Notes: a model not told the origin generated them from the sequence alone. A DNA stretch of 20,812 bases from Pelagilacustribacter sp045567335 (GCA_045567335.1 JBJLCZ010000010.1:1-20812), one strand, 5' to 3'. Positions 1 through 6,723 are shown, counted from the first letter of the stretch. Numbers and translations are program-made.

Positions 1-121
1 ACGAAGAGACGATCGAGACAATAGAAATCAAAGAGATGATCGAGGTGGCTCTAGATTTAAACGAAGAGACGATCGAGACAATAGAAATCAAAGAGATGAT
101 CGAGGTGGCTCTAGATTTAAA
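1..121 (+). repeat. Perfect 60-bp tandem direct repeat (two copies)
   Basis: Bases 1-60 and 61-120 are identical at every position, and the match continues one base to 121. The period is exactly 20 codons, so the reading frame is kept and the encoded RDDRGG-containing module is doubled. The array may continue beyond the left edge. Absence of any synonymous difference means a very recent duplication, active homogenisation, or an assembly artefact at a contig end. Confidence 0.95.
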
Positions 122-238
122 AGAAGTAGTGAAAAAAATAGATCTAAAAAAAAATTTGGAAAAAAACCTTTTAAAAAAAGTGGGTATGGAAAAAAAAGAG
201 GTAGATTTTTAAATCAAAGAAAAAATTTTAGAGACTAA
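2..238 (+). CDS. C-terminal RGG/RD-rich tail of a truncated protein (possibly a DEAD-box RNA helicase)
   Basis: Only the last 78 codons lie in the window; the frame is open from the left edge to TAA at 236-238. The peptide is dominated by Arg, Asp, Asn, Lys and Gly. It holds two identical 20-residue modules, each with an RDDRGG core, followed by a Lys/Phe/Gly-rich end (FGKKPFKKSGYGKKRGRF). No folded domain is visible. Tails of this type are common at the C-terminus of bacterial DEAD-box RNA helicases and other RNA-binding proteins, where they add nonspecific RNA affinity, so a helicase is the best guess but the catalytic part is outside the window. Its stop overlaps the stop of the convergent FAH-family gene by 4 nt (CTAA shared). 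Confident that it is coding, unsure of identity. Confidence 0.6.
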   Translation, partial: RRDDRDNRNQRDDRGGSRFKRRDDRDNRNQRDDRGGSRFKRSSEKNRSKKKFGKKPFKKSGYGKKRGRFLNQRKNFRD

Positions 239-1074
239 TTTCCTTCTATTACATTTTGATTCTGTTCACCTAAATAATCAACCTTTAAAGTTAATTTATC
301 TCCTGAACTTAAAAATTTAGGACTTGTCATCTCCATCGCTGTACCTGCTGGAGTACCAGTTGTGATAATAGTACCAGGATATAAAGTCATAAACTGACTT
401 ATATGGGATATTAAAAAGTCAAAATTAAATATCATTCTTTCCGTATTACCCGTTTGTCTTCTTTCACCATTTACGTCTAAAGATAAATTGATATTGTTTA
501 TATCTTTAATTTCATCTCTAGTTACCAAAAAAGGTCCGCATGGACCTGCTATTGACTTACCTTTAATCCATTGCCCACCCCTTTCTTTCTGCCATGATCG
601 TTCTGAAATATCATTAACAATACAATATCCAAAAACATATTCTTGAGCATTTTTTAAAGATATATATTTTCCTTCTTTTCCAATTACGATTGCAACTTCA
701 ACTTCATAATCCATTTTTTTTGCTTCTTTTGGTTTAATTATTGGATCGTTGGGTCCTTGTATGCATCCTGAACTTTTATTGAAAAGAATAGGCTCAGTAG
801 GAAGTTTAGATTTTGTACCTTCAGCATGAGCTTTGTAATTAAGACCTATTGCTAAAAAATCAATAGGTCTGGAAACACAGCTTCCAATTCTTATACTTGT
901 TTTTATTTCTCTCAAATCTTCTAGATTAGTTTTTTTAAGTTCATCTAAATTTTTAAAATTAATTGTTTCAGGATTAAGATCGTTAATTTTTGAAGAGAGA
1001 TCTCTTAATTTTTTATTTTTATCTAAAGCGGCAACAATTTCTTTACCTTTTTCACCAACACGCAAAAGTTTCAT
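235..1074 (-). CDS. Fumarylacetoacetate hydrolase (FAH) family protein
   Basis: A 279-aa FAH-superfamily enzyme. These metal-dependent enzymes hydrolyse or isomerise C-C bonds in 2-oxo acids (acylpyruvate hydrolases, homoprotocatechuate-pathway isomerase/decarboxylases, oxaloacetate tautomerases). Visible signatures are GLNYKAHAEG (about 77-86), metal ligands E124 and E126 in DYEVEVA, D155 in VNDIS, the lysine-containing KGKS (171-174) and TGTPAG (239-244). The first 65 residues form the variable N-terminal subdomain. Start is ATG at 1074. It is the last gene of a minus-strand run, 24 nt after a small membrane protein, and ends tail-to-tail on the left-edge gene. Substrate cannot be read from sequence; pyruvate-type diketo acids are typical for the family. 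Family assignment is secure. Confidence 0.88.
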   Translation of the reverse strand: MKLLRVGEKGKEIVAALDKNKKLRDLSSKINDLNPETINFKNLDELKKTNLEDLREIKTSIRIGSCVSRPIDFLAIGLNYKAHAEGTKSKLPTEPILFNKSSGCIQGPNDPIIKPKEAKKMDYEVEVAIVIGKEGKYISLKNAQEYVFGYCIVNDISERSWQKERGGQWIKGKSIAGPCGPFLVTRDEIKDINNINLSLDVNGERRQTGNTERMIFNFDFLISHISQFMTLYPGTIITTGTPAGTAMEMTSPKFLSSGDKLTLKVDYLGEQNQNVIEGN

Positions 1075-1098
1075 AATTAGAGGTTACAAGAGATTAGT

Positions 1099-1548
1099 TT
1101 ATTTTACAAAATCTTTAATTCTTTGTAATGTAGTTTTCTCAGGGCCGTCGTACTCTATTGTATAAGAGTTTGTTCTTGTTAAGACATCAATGCCTTTAGT
1201 AAAAATAAAAATAAAAAATATTACAAATAAAATAGCAAATATTTTAACAGGACTAAAGTTTCCAGTTTCGAAAACACTTTTTTTATCTTTTCTTGACGTG
1301 TGAAAAATTTTAAAAGTTAAGTATGTAGCAAAAATTACTCCTATATGCGCTACTACTGTAGTCACCCAGCCGCCGATAAATGTTGTAATATTAAAAACAT
1401 AAAGTGAAAAAACTGTTGACCAAACGAAAGAAAGAACTATTAAAATTTGCAATCTTACAGTTTTTGGCAATGCCCTAAGGTCGTTCTTGCTATCATCAAA
1501 CATGATGTTGGCACTTTCAGTTAACATATTTTTTAATTTATTAATCAT
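1099..1548 (-). CDS. Uncharacterised three-helix inner membrane protein
   Basis: A 149-aa protein I do not recognise. It has a polar amphipathic N-terminus (about 1-32), three hydrophobic segments at about 33-55, 58-82 and 102-120, a basic cytoplasmic-type loop (HTSRKDKKS, about 83-91) between helices two and three, and a polar C-terminus of about 30 residues. No catalytic motif is visible. Start is ATG at 1548, 37 nt downstream of the NAD(P)H oxidoreductase stop; the FAH-family gene follows after 24 nt on the same strand, so co-transcription is likely. Composition resembles its neighbours and nothing suggests transfer. Coding status is supported by clean length, membrane pattern and operon position; function is unknown. 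Confidence 0.7.
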   Translation of the reverse strand: MINKLKNMLTESANIMFDDSKNDLRALPKTVRLQILIVLSFVWSTVFSLYVFNITTFIGGWVTTVVAHIGVIFATYLTFKIFHTSRKDKKSVFETGNFSPVKIFAILFVIFFIFIFTKGIDVLTRTNSYTIEYDGPEKTTLQRIKDFVK

Positions 1549-1585
1549 ATAACTTTAATATATCTAAATTCTAAAAAGTAAATCA

Positions 1586-2164
1586 TTATAATTGTCTTAC
1601 CAGATTTCTTACTTTCTCCATATCTTTTTCAAATTTTTCTTCTTTCATACCAGGCAATACTTCATAAAATCTTAAGTATTTAATTTTCATTCCACCAAGT
1701 TTTAAAACCCCTGCCTTAATTCTTCTAAAAGGCATATTCTGAAACCAAGTTTGGATAGAAAAAATATTTCCACCATAAGTCATAGACATAATAGCTAATT
1801 TATTTTTCATTGCTCCTGCAACAGGATATCCCCAATTACCAACAACTCGTTTAAATGCAAAAAACCATTTTGGAGCAAGACAAATATCAATAAAATTTTC
1901 TAATATTGCGCTTGCTCTTAAATTGTAGCAAGGAGAAATCATAAATAAAACATCTGACTGTTCCAGTCTTTTTCTATAATCTAAAATTTGTTGGCTAGTT
2001 GGAGACCCATCATAAAAAGGAATTGGTGGTTCATCGTGAAGATTAATTAAATCAATTTCATGACCAATTTTTTTACACTCTTCAATAAAGGTATCTCTAA
2101 TAGACTGATTAAAAGATTTTTTGGTATTATGGTGACCGTAGACTATAAATATTCGTTTAGACAT
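1586..2164 (-). CDS. Flavodoxin-fold NAD(P)H oxidoreductase (NQO1/KefF/YwrO-like)
   Basis: A 192-aa single-domain protein of the flavodoxin_2 group, which binds FMN or FAD and moves two electrons from NAD(P)H to quinones or other acceptors. The N-terminal beta strand and phosphate loop (IFIVYGHHNTKKSFNQ, residues 5-20) match the GHPxxxSxN pattern of the family. SDVLFMISPCYNLRASAILENFID (about 69-92) corresponds to the flavin-contacting FPxxWxxxPAxLKxxxD region, and MTYGG (about 128-132) to the isoalloxazine loop. The usual Trp of the P-x-W segment is replaced by Tyr-Asn. Start is ATG at 2164, one base after the stop of a 51-aa membrane protein, implying translational coupling. Family is fairly certain; physiological acceptor unknown. 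Confidence 0.8.
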   Translation of the reverse strand: MSKRIFIVYGHHNTKKSFNQSIRDTFIEECKKIGHEIDLINLHDEPPIPFYDGSPTSQQILDYRKRLEQSDVLFMISPCYNLRASAILENFIDICLAPKWFFAFKRVVGNWGYPVAGAMKNKLAIMSMTYGGNIFSIQTWFQNMPFRRIKAGVLKLGGMKIKYLRFYEVLPGMKEEKFEKDMEKVRNLVRQL

Positions 2165-2165
2165 A

Positions 2166-2321
2166 CTATTTGTCTATATCATTTTCGTTTTTATGAAAGA
2201 ACAATAATCCACTACCAACACCTACAAATATAGCTGAAACCCACCAGGAACCCTCTTGTTCTGAAAATAAAATTAATCCCCCAAAAACAACGAGTATTGT
2301 TGCTAATGTTTTATGGTTCAT
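2166..2321 (-). CDS. Small 51-aa two-helix membrane protein
   Basis: A short reading frame of 51 codons from ATG at 2321 to TAG at 2168-2166. It has a short basic start (MNHKTLA), a first hydrophobic helix of about 12 residues (ATILVVFGGLILF), an acidic turn (SEQEGS), a second helix beginning WWVSAIFVGVG, and a charged end (HKNENDIDK). The stop lies one base before the ATG of the NAD(P)H oxidoreductase, the same tight packing seen between real genes here, which argues for translation. No Shine-Dalgarno sequence is visible. I do not recognise the family; it could be a membrane anchor or partner of the downstream flavoprotein. Confidence 0.6.
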   Translation of the reverse strand: MNHKTLATILVVFGGLILFSEQEGSWWVSAIFVGVGSGLLFFHKNENDIDK

Positions 2322-2448
2322 TTATGTTTTTTATGCATTGACATTATCTATTAACACATAATAGAGTCTTCTAATGCATACGTCATGCAAAAAAAGACGC
2401 TCATCTACATGAGTTAAAAGTAGGTTGAATAATAATAAGGAGATGTGA
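2322..2448. promoter_or_regulatory. Divergent intergenic regulatory region with candidate promoters
   Basis: These 127 bp separate two outward-facing gene sets. Plus strand: a perfect TTGACA (2338-2343) with only weak -10 candidates (TAATAG 2359-2364). Minus strand: TATTAT (2363-2358) preceded, 17 nt upstream, by ATGACG (2386-2381). The plus-strand leader contains a small hairpin CTCAT-CTAC-ATGAG (2400-2413). The promoter calls are by eye and tentative. Confidence 0.4.
2437..2443 (+). promoter_or_regulatory. Strong ribosome binding site (AAGGAGA)
   Basis: AAGGAGA lies 5 nt before ATG at 2449, a near-perfect Shine-Dalgarno sequence in a window where most genes have none obvious. It fixes the start of the 63-aa gene. 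Bases 2441-2445 (AGATG) are complementary to CATCT at 2402-2406 upstream, so the site could be partly masked by RNA folding. Confidence 0.65.
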
Positions 2449-2640
2449 ATGAAAAGACATACACATTTGCTAAATGAGTTCAGCCGAAAAGAGTCAGAGG
2501 CTAAACTTAGACAGCAAATACAAAAATCGAGAAAAGAAGTCGAAGTTAATGGTGGAGGAACAAGTGGTTACACTATTAAAGAAGGTAAAAATGCTGGAAC
2601 AGTATTAAAGCATTTAAAGAAAGACTCAAAAAAACTATAA
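2449..2640 (+). CDS. Small basic 63-aa protein of unknown function
   Basis: A 63-aa protein that I do not recognise. The N-terminal half (about 1-34) is highly charged and likely helical (HLLNEFSRKESEAKLRQQI). Then comes a glycine-rich turn (NGGGTSGYTIKEGKNAG, about 34-50) and a lysine-rich end (LKHLKKDSKKL). No membrane segment, cysteine cluster or known motif. Small, soluble and basic, it could bind nucleic acid or act with another protein. Coding is supported by the AAGGAGA site 5 nt upstream of the ATG, the leader with a perfect -35 box, and a clean TAA. Downstream, a GC-rich hairpin at 2649-2674 separates it from rlmN. Confidence 0.65.
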   Translation: MKRHTHLLNEFSRKESEAKLRQQIQKSRKEVEVNGGGTSGYTIKEGKNAGTVLKHLKKDSKKL

Positions 2641-2648
2641 CTTTTGTA

Positions 2649-2674
2649 GGGGCCATGCATTTTAGCGTTGCCCC
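2649..2674 (+). other. GC-rich hairpin between the 63-aa gene and rlmN
   Basis: GGGGC (2649-2653) and GCCCC (2670-2674) can form a five-pair stem with a 16-nt loop, standing out in an AT-rich intergene. The sequence after it (ATTAAAGAC) has no T-run, so it is not a standard intrinsic terminator. It may protect the mRNA end of the small upstream gene or act as a weak attenuator. Confidence 0.4.
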
Positions 2675-2704
2675 ATTAAAGACTAAAATATAGAACTCCC
2701 ATAA

Positions 2705-3811
2705 ATGGAGAATAAACAAAATTTTTACGATTTAACTTTTGAAGAATTAAAAATTTTTCTCATTAAAGAAGTTGGTATTGAAAAAAGTAAAGTAAAAATG
2801 CGTGCTCAACAATTATTTTCAGCAGTATACAAAAAAGGTTTAAAAAATTTTAATGATTTAACAACAGTGACTAATGATCTTAAAAAAAAATTAAACAATG
2901 CATTATCTTTAGATTTACCAAAAATTATAAAAACTGAGATTGCAGATGACAAAACTATTAAATGGTTGCTTGAATTAAAAGATGAAAATAAAAATTTAAT
3001 TGAGGTTGTATTAATACCCAGTAAATCTCATAATACTATTTGTGTTTCGGTCCAGGTTGGTTGTGCCATGTCAAAAAGCAGTGCATGCATTCATTGTGCA
3101 ACAGGAACTCAATTATTAGTTAAAAATTTATCTGCTAGCGAAATAGTTATGCAAATGATGATTGCCAAAAGACACCTTAATGATTTTGGAGACAAAAGAC
3201 TTATAAAAAATTGCGTTATTATGGGATCTGGTGAGAGTCTCACAAATTACAACTCGACCAAAAAATTTATTAAAGTTTTAATGGAACCTGAAGGAATTCA
3301 GATGGGAAAAAAATCTATTACTTTATCAACTATTGGCGTACCAGATAAAATAATTAAATTTGCAGATGAAGTTGGAGTTTATTTAGCTTTATCTCTTCAC
3401 GCTGGAGATAATAAAAAAAGAGATAAGATTATTCCTATTAATAAAAAATATCCTTTAGAAGAAGTTATTAAAAGCTGCAAATACTATACAAGTGTTGTAA
3501 AAGAAAAAGTTTTCATAGAATATACGTTAATGGCTGGAATAAATGATAGTCCTGAAGATGCAAAACAATTAGTAAAAGTAATGAGTCAATTTCCTTCTAA
3601 ATTAAATTTAATTTTTATGAACACATGGCCAGGTTGCAATATAAAACCAGTTTCTGAGGACAAGACAAATGAATTTGCTCAAATAGTTAAAAATGCAGGA
3701 TTTATTGTAACTGTAAGACGTAGTGGTGGGGCTAGTGAAAAATCATTAAGTGGTTGCGGACAATTACGAACATCTAGTTTGCCAAAAAATAAAAAAATAC
3801 GAAACATTTAG
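2705..3811 (+). CDS. rlmN: RlmN/Cfr-family radical SAM rRNA methyltransferase with an atypical cluster motif
   Basis: A 368-aa protein aligning end to end with RlmN, which puts a C2 methyl on A2503 of 23S rRNA and A37 of some tRNAs using SAM and a [4Fe-4S] cluster. The N-terminal accessory domain is about 1-90 and the radical SAM barrel about 105-340. Family landmarks: ICVSVQVGC (112-120), GSGES (174-178, usually GMGEP), ITLSTIG (205-211), ALSLHA (228-233), IPINKKYP (243-250) and the C-terminal CGQL (351-354). The methyl-carrier cysteine (E. coli C355) is C351 and its partner (C118) is C113. Unusually, the cluster motif is C120-X7-C128-X2-C131 rather than CX3CX2C: four extra residues sit between the first two ligands. 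Start is ATG at 2705. Family is sure, exact specificity less so. Confidence 0.85.
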   Translation: MENKQNFYDLTFEELKIFLIKEVGIEKSKVKMRAQQLFSAVYKKGLKNFNDLTTVTNDLKKKLNNALSLDLPKIIKTEIADDKTIKWLLELKDENKNLIEVVLIPSKSHNTICVSVQVGCAMSKSSACIHCATGTQLLVKNLSASEIVMQMMIAKRHLNDFGDKRLIKNCVIMGSGESLTNYNSTKKFIKVLMEPEGIQMGKKSITLSTIGVPDKIIKFADEVGVYLALSLHAGDNKKRDKIIPINKKYPLEEVIKSCKYYTSVVKEKVFIEYTLMAGINDSPEDAKQLVKVMSQFPSKLNLIFMNTWPGCNIKPVSEDKTNEFAQIVKNAGFIVTVRRSGGASEKSLSGCGQLRTSSLPKNKKIRNI

Positions 3812-3873
3812 GCAGAAATTTTTCAGATTAATGTTATTAAGTAATAAGGAAATAAAAACACTAGAAAGTAATA

Positions 3874-4827
3874 ATGACAATAAACCTATTTAGTTTAGAA
3901 ATTTTAATAGGACTGATAATAGGTTTATTATTGGGCGTAGTTGCTAAATCATATTTTTCAAAAACTGAAACAAAAGATGATGATGTTAGTAACTTCGCTC
4001 AAGATATAAAAGATTTAAAAAAATTGATCGAAGATAACGAAGAGACAACAAGTGAAGATCGAGGAAACATTAAAGCTTTATTAACCGCTGTAAATACTGG
4101 TCAAACACAAGTAGTAGCGGAAGCAGAAAAAATTGCGAATACTTTCATTTCAGGCGGTGGACAAAAGCAAGGAGCATGGGGAGAGCTAGTTTTAAATAAT
4201 ATTTTAACTAACAATCTTGGTTTTAGAGAAGGATCAGAGTTTGATACCCAAAAAGGCTTTAGTACAGAAGAAGGAAATAAACAGCCAGATGTCATAGTTA
4301 ACTTCCCTGATGGAAGAAAAGTTATAGTTGACTCAAAAGTTAGCTTAACTGCTTGGGATGAATACGTAAATTCGAAAGACAAAATAAATAAAGATGATGC
4401 TTTAGAGAGACATAAAAGGTCTATAAAAAATCATATCGATAGTTTAAATAAAAAGAATTACCAAGCGATCAAAGAAATTAATACCTTAGATACAATTATA
4501 ATGTTTTGTCCTAATGAAAAAGCAATATCTGATTTACCTCACGAAGGTGGAAAAAGATTAATGGAATATGCTTTAGGCAAAAAAGTCACTCTTTGTGGGC
4601 CAGCAATGCTTTATTATACATTAAAAGTGGCTGAATATTTTTGGAATGCTGACAAACAGTCAAAAAATATTAAAGATGTTATTGAGCTTGCTAATAAAGT
4701 TAGTACACAAGCAGTAGATATTTATTCGAGTGCTCAGAAAGCTAAAGACTCAATAGAGAAAACTTCAAAAGGTGTTTCTGAAGTAATGGATAAAATAAAA
4801 GATGGAAGAGGTAGTTTTTTTAAGTAA
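3874..4827 (+). CDS. rmuC: DNA recombination protein RmuC
   Basis: A 317-aa RmuC protein. RmuC proteins are membrane-anchored, predicted nucleases that limit rearrangements at inverted repeats. Seen here: one N-terminal transmembrane helix (about 7-26), a charged helical segment (about 35-90), then the conserved nuclease-like core with GAWGELVLNNIL (100-111), QPDVIV (138-142 region) and IVDSKVSLTAW (151-161), in which D139, D153 and K155 fit a D-DxK active site. The C-terminal region is helical. It is shorter than E. coli RmuC (475 aa), mostly by having less coiled coil. Start is ATG at 3874. It is followed after 10 nt by a 30-aa ORF and then exonuclease I, suggesting a DNA-maintenance operon. 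Confidence 0.88.
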   Translation: MTINLFSLEILIGLIIGLLLGVVAKSYFSKTETKDDDVSNFAQDIKDLKKLIEDNEETTSEDRGNIKALLTAVNTGQTQVVAEAEKIANTFISGGGQKQGAWGELVLNNILTNNLGFREGSEFDTQKGFSTEEGNKQPDVIVNFPDGRKVIVDSKVSLTAWDEYVNSKDKINKDDALERHKRSIKNHIDSLNKKNYQAIKEINTLDTIIMFCPNEKAISDLPHEGGKRLMEYALGKKVTLCGPAMLYYTLKVAEYFWNADKQSKNIKDVIELANKVSTQAVDIYSSAQKAKDSIEKTSKGVSEVMDKIKDGRGSFFK

Positions 4828-4837
4828 AATTAGTAAG

Positions 4838-4930
4838 ATGAATAAAATTGGAGGACTTACTCCTAAAAAATTACCACCTTCTGATATAAATGAAGAAGAC
4901 GAATCAGTTAAAATAGAAAATAAAGAATAA
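4838..4930 (+). CDS. Possible 30-aa acidic microprotein between rmuC and sbcB
   Basis: An ORF of 30 codons, ATG at 4838 to TAA at 4928-4930. It reads MNKIGGLTPKKLPPSDINEE then an acidic end; Pro-rich, no membrane segment, probably disordered. It starts 10 nt after the rmuC stop and ends one base before the ATG of exonuclease I, exactly filling the space between them. That fit is the main argument for translation; a coupling leader for sbcB is an alternative reading. I recognise no family. Confidence 0.45.
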   Translation: MNKIGGLTPKKLPPSDINEEDESVKIENKE

Positions 4931-4931
4931 A

Positions 4932-6335
4932 ATGAACTACGTATTTGCAGACCTCGAAACGTCGGGAGCCAGCACAGCATTTGATTGTGTCTTAGAATCC
5001 TGTTTTATTCTTACCAATGATAAATTTCAGGAGCTTGACAGAATTCACCTTAAGTCAAGATTGGAGGAAGGAGTTATACCAAATTTAGGTGCTCTTAATG
5101 TTACAGGGTTTGATGTCAATTGGTTAAAGCAAAATCCTAGTCCGTATTCCTCGACACAAATATTACTTGAAAAACTTAAAAGTTGGGGTCCAGCAGTTTA
5201 TTTTGGTTTTAATTCACACCTATTTGACTGGGTCTTCCTTTCAAAAACATTTTTTAAATATTTACAAGCTCCATATTTTTTAAATACAAAAGGCAATAAA
5301 TTAGGAGATGTTTTACCAGTAATACGAGCTGCTAAAATGGTAGATGAAACAGTAATAAAAACCATTACAACAGCCAAGGGAAACCCGTCATTTAAATTGT
5401 CTGATCTTATGCAACACGAAGATGCACATGGTGCGGTTCAAGATACTATAGCATGTATGAAATTAGCTGAAATTGTCAGTAAAAATGAAAAAACAAAACC
5501 AGTATGGGACTCTTCTTTAAAAACTCTAAGTAGACAAGAGTGTGACGAATTACTGCAAAAAGAAAAAATATTTACCAATGTAGAATATTTTTATGGCAAG
5601 ATACATTTCTACGTTTCCAAGTATCTTTTTAATCACCCAATATATAAGTGGAATATTTGCTGGGATATGAAAGTGTCTCCAGAAGAATATATAAAAATGG
5701 AATATGATGATCTAAAAAAAGCAGTCTCAAAATCCCCTAAGGTGCTAAGGTCTATTAAAAACAACAAAAGCCCAGTGTTGTTAAATAAAAGTTACGGATT
5801 AGCAACTTCGTCATACTCAGGAGTATCAGATATAGAATTAACAAAAAGAGCACAATTATTAGAATCATCACCAGAATTTTTAGAGAAAATTAATAATATT
5901 TTAATAGAACAGCATGAAGATAGAGGTGTTAAAGACCATAAAGAAAATCTTCAACCTGAGGAAACTCTTTACTCAGGAGGATTTGCCAGTGAAACAGATA
6001 GTAAATTAATGGACAAATTTCATACAGTAGGTTGGGACGACAAAGTAAAATTATTAGATAAATTTACAGACGAAAGATATCAATTTTTTGGCAAAAAAAT
6101 AATTTTTCAAGAAGCCCCAGAAAAACTTCCTGAAAGATTAGCTAAAGAAGTGAAGAAAAGTATAGCAGAAAAAATATTTTCAACAGAAAAACAAAACTGG
6201 ACAACTATACCAGAATTTTACAAATCCATAGATGATTCGAGAAATAAAAATGAAAATAATGATTTAATACTTAAAAAATTAGACTCATATAATAATTTTG
6301 TAATGGAAATTGAAAAAAAATATGAAGTTGTGTAA
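4932..6335 (+). CDS. sbcB: Exodeoxyribonuclease I
   Basis: A 467-aa exonuclease I, which degrades single-stranded DNA 3' to 5' and works in recombination and mismatch repair. The N-terminal DEDDh domain shows FADLETSG (D7, E9), GFNSHLFDWVF (92-102, with the second-motif Asp at 99), the DVLPVIRAA helix (126-134) and HGAVQDTIA (H166, D171). The middle SH3-like and C-terminal regions keep family landmarks: SPVLLNKS, LYSGGFASETD and the DERYQFFGKK stretch. It aligns over nearly the full length of E. coli ExoI (475 aa). The start at ATG 4932 places the DxE motif at residue 7, as expected. No obvious Shine-Dalgarno; coupling to the preceding 30-aa frame is possible. Confidence 0.9.
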   Translation: MNYVFADLETSGASTAFDCVLESCFILTNDKFQELDRIHLKSRLEEGVIPNLGALNVTGFDVNWLKQNPSPYSSTQILLEKLKSWGPAVYFGFNSHLFDWVFLSKTFFKYLQAPYFLNTKGNKLGDVLPVIRAAKMVDETVIKTITTAKGNPSFKLSDLMQHEDAHGAVQDTIACMKLAEIVSKNEKTKPVWDSSLKTLSRQECDELLQKEKIFTNVEYFYGKIHFYVSKYLFNHPIYKWNICWDMKVSPEEYIKMEYDDLKKAVSKSPKVLRSIKNNKSPVLLNKSYGLATSSYSGVSDIELTKRAQLLESSPEFLEKINNILIEQHEDRGVKDHKENLQPEETLYSGGFASETDSKLMDKFHTVGWDDKVKLLDKFTDERYQFFGKKIIFQEAPEKLPERLAKEVKKSIAEKIFSTEKQNWTTIPEFYKSIDDSRNKNENNDLILKKLDSYNNFVMEIEKKYEVV

Positions 6336-6350
6336 GAAAGGTTTAATTAG

Positions 6351-6378
6351 TTGACTTTAATTCAAAAACACTTATTTA
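6351..6378 (+). promoter_or_regulatory. Candidate promoter for a leaderless thioredoxin mRNA
   Basis: TTGACT (6351-6356) and TATTTA (6373-6378) are separated by 16 nt and resemble a sigma-70 promoter. A start site 6-7 nt beyond the -10 box would fall on or next to the ATG at 6385, giving an mRNA without a 5' leader. It lies in the 49-bp gap after sbcB. Called by eye. Confidence 0.45.
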
Positions 6379-6384
6379 TTAGTT

Positions 6385-6723
6385 ATGGCAGAGCTTAAAC
6401 AAATCACAGACGAGAACTACGAAAAAGATGTTATGCAAAGTGAAGATATTTGGTGTGTAACTTTTAGCGCGTTATCTTTTTGCCAGCCTTGTAAAATGCT
6501 TCATCCAATTATAGAAAATATTGCAAAAAATGATAAAGTTCCTGGAGTAAAGTTTGGAACAGTAGCAACTGAAGACACGGGTTTAAATTTTTCTACTTCT
6601 TTATCTATCAGAAATGTTCCTACAACTCATATTATGTCCAAGGGTAAAATATTGGGGACTTTGCCAGGATTTGTTCCTGAAAAAGATTTTATTGAATTTG
6701 TGAAAAAAACAGCAAAAGTTTAG
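6385..6723 (+). CDS. Thioredoxin-like protein with CQPC active site
   Basis: A 112-aa thioredoxin-fold protein, size typical of thioredoxin (105-110 aa). The redox motif is FCQPCK with C33 and C36; standard thioredoxin has WCGPC, so the flanking Trp is Phe and Gly is Gln. The cis-proline loop is NVPTTHI (P79) and the C-terminal strand/helix GTLPGFVPEKDFIEFV matches the fold. An extra cysteine (C24) lies on the strand before the active site. It probably reduces disulfides in the cytoplasm (no signal peptide), but the altered dipeptide would shift its redox potential. In alphaproteobacteria a thioredoxin gene often neighbours folC; here the two are convergent and their stop codons abut with no space or terminator. 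Confidence 0.82.
   Translation: MAELKQITDENYEKDVMQSEDIWCVTFSALSFCQPCKMLHPIIENIAKNDKVPGVKFGTVATEDTGLNFSTSLSIRNVPTTHIMSKGKILGTLPGFVPEKDFIEFVKKTAKV

Noticed and set aside
1..120. CRISPR array or mobile-element repeat
   Set aside because: Two head-to-tail copies with no spacers, in frame within a coding sequence; no transposase, integrase or cas gene in the window.
2641..2704. Riboswitch or SAM-responsive RNA before rlmN, suggested by the GC-rich hairpin and a short CTCC/GGAG pairing around the ATG
   Set aside because: The gap is only 64 nt, no known riboswitch core was recognisable, and the second pairing is just four base pairs.
4036..4065. ACGAAGAGAC in rmuC, matching the start of the 60-bp repeat
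   Set aside because: Only ten bases shared in an A-rich context and in an unrelated reading frame; chance similarity rather than a dispersed repeat.
4101..4382. 93-codon minus-strand open frame inside rmuC
   Set aside because: Antisense shadow of the conserved RmuC core.
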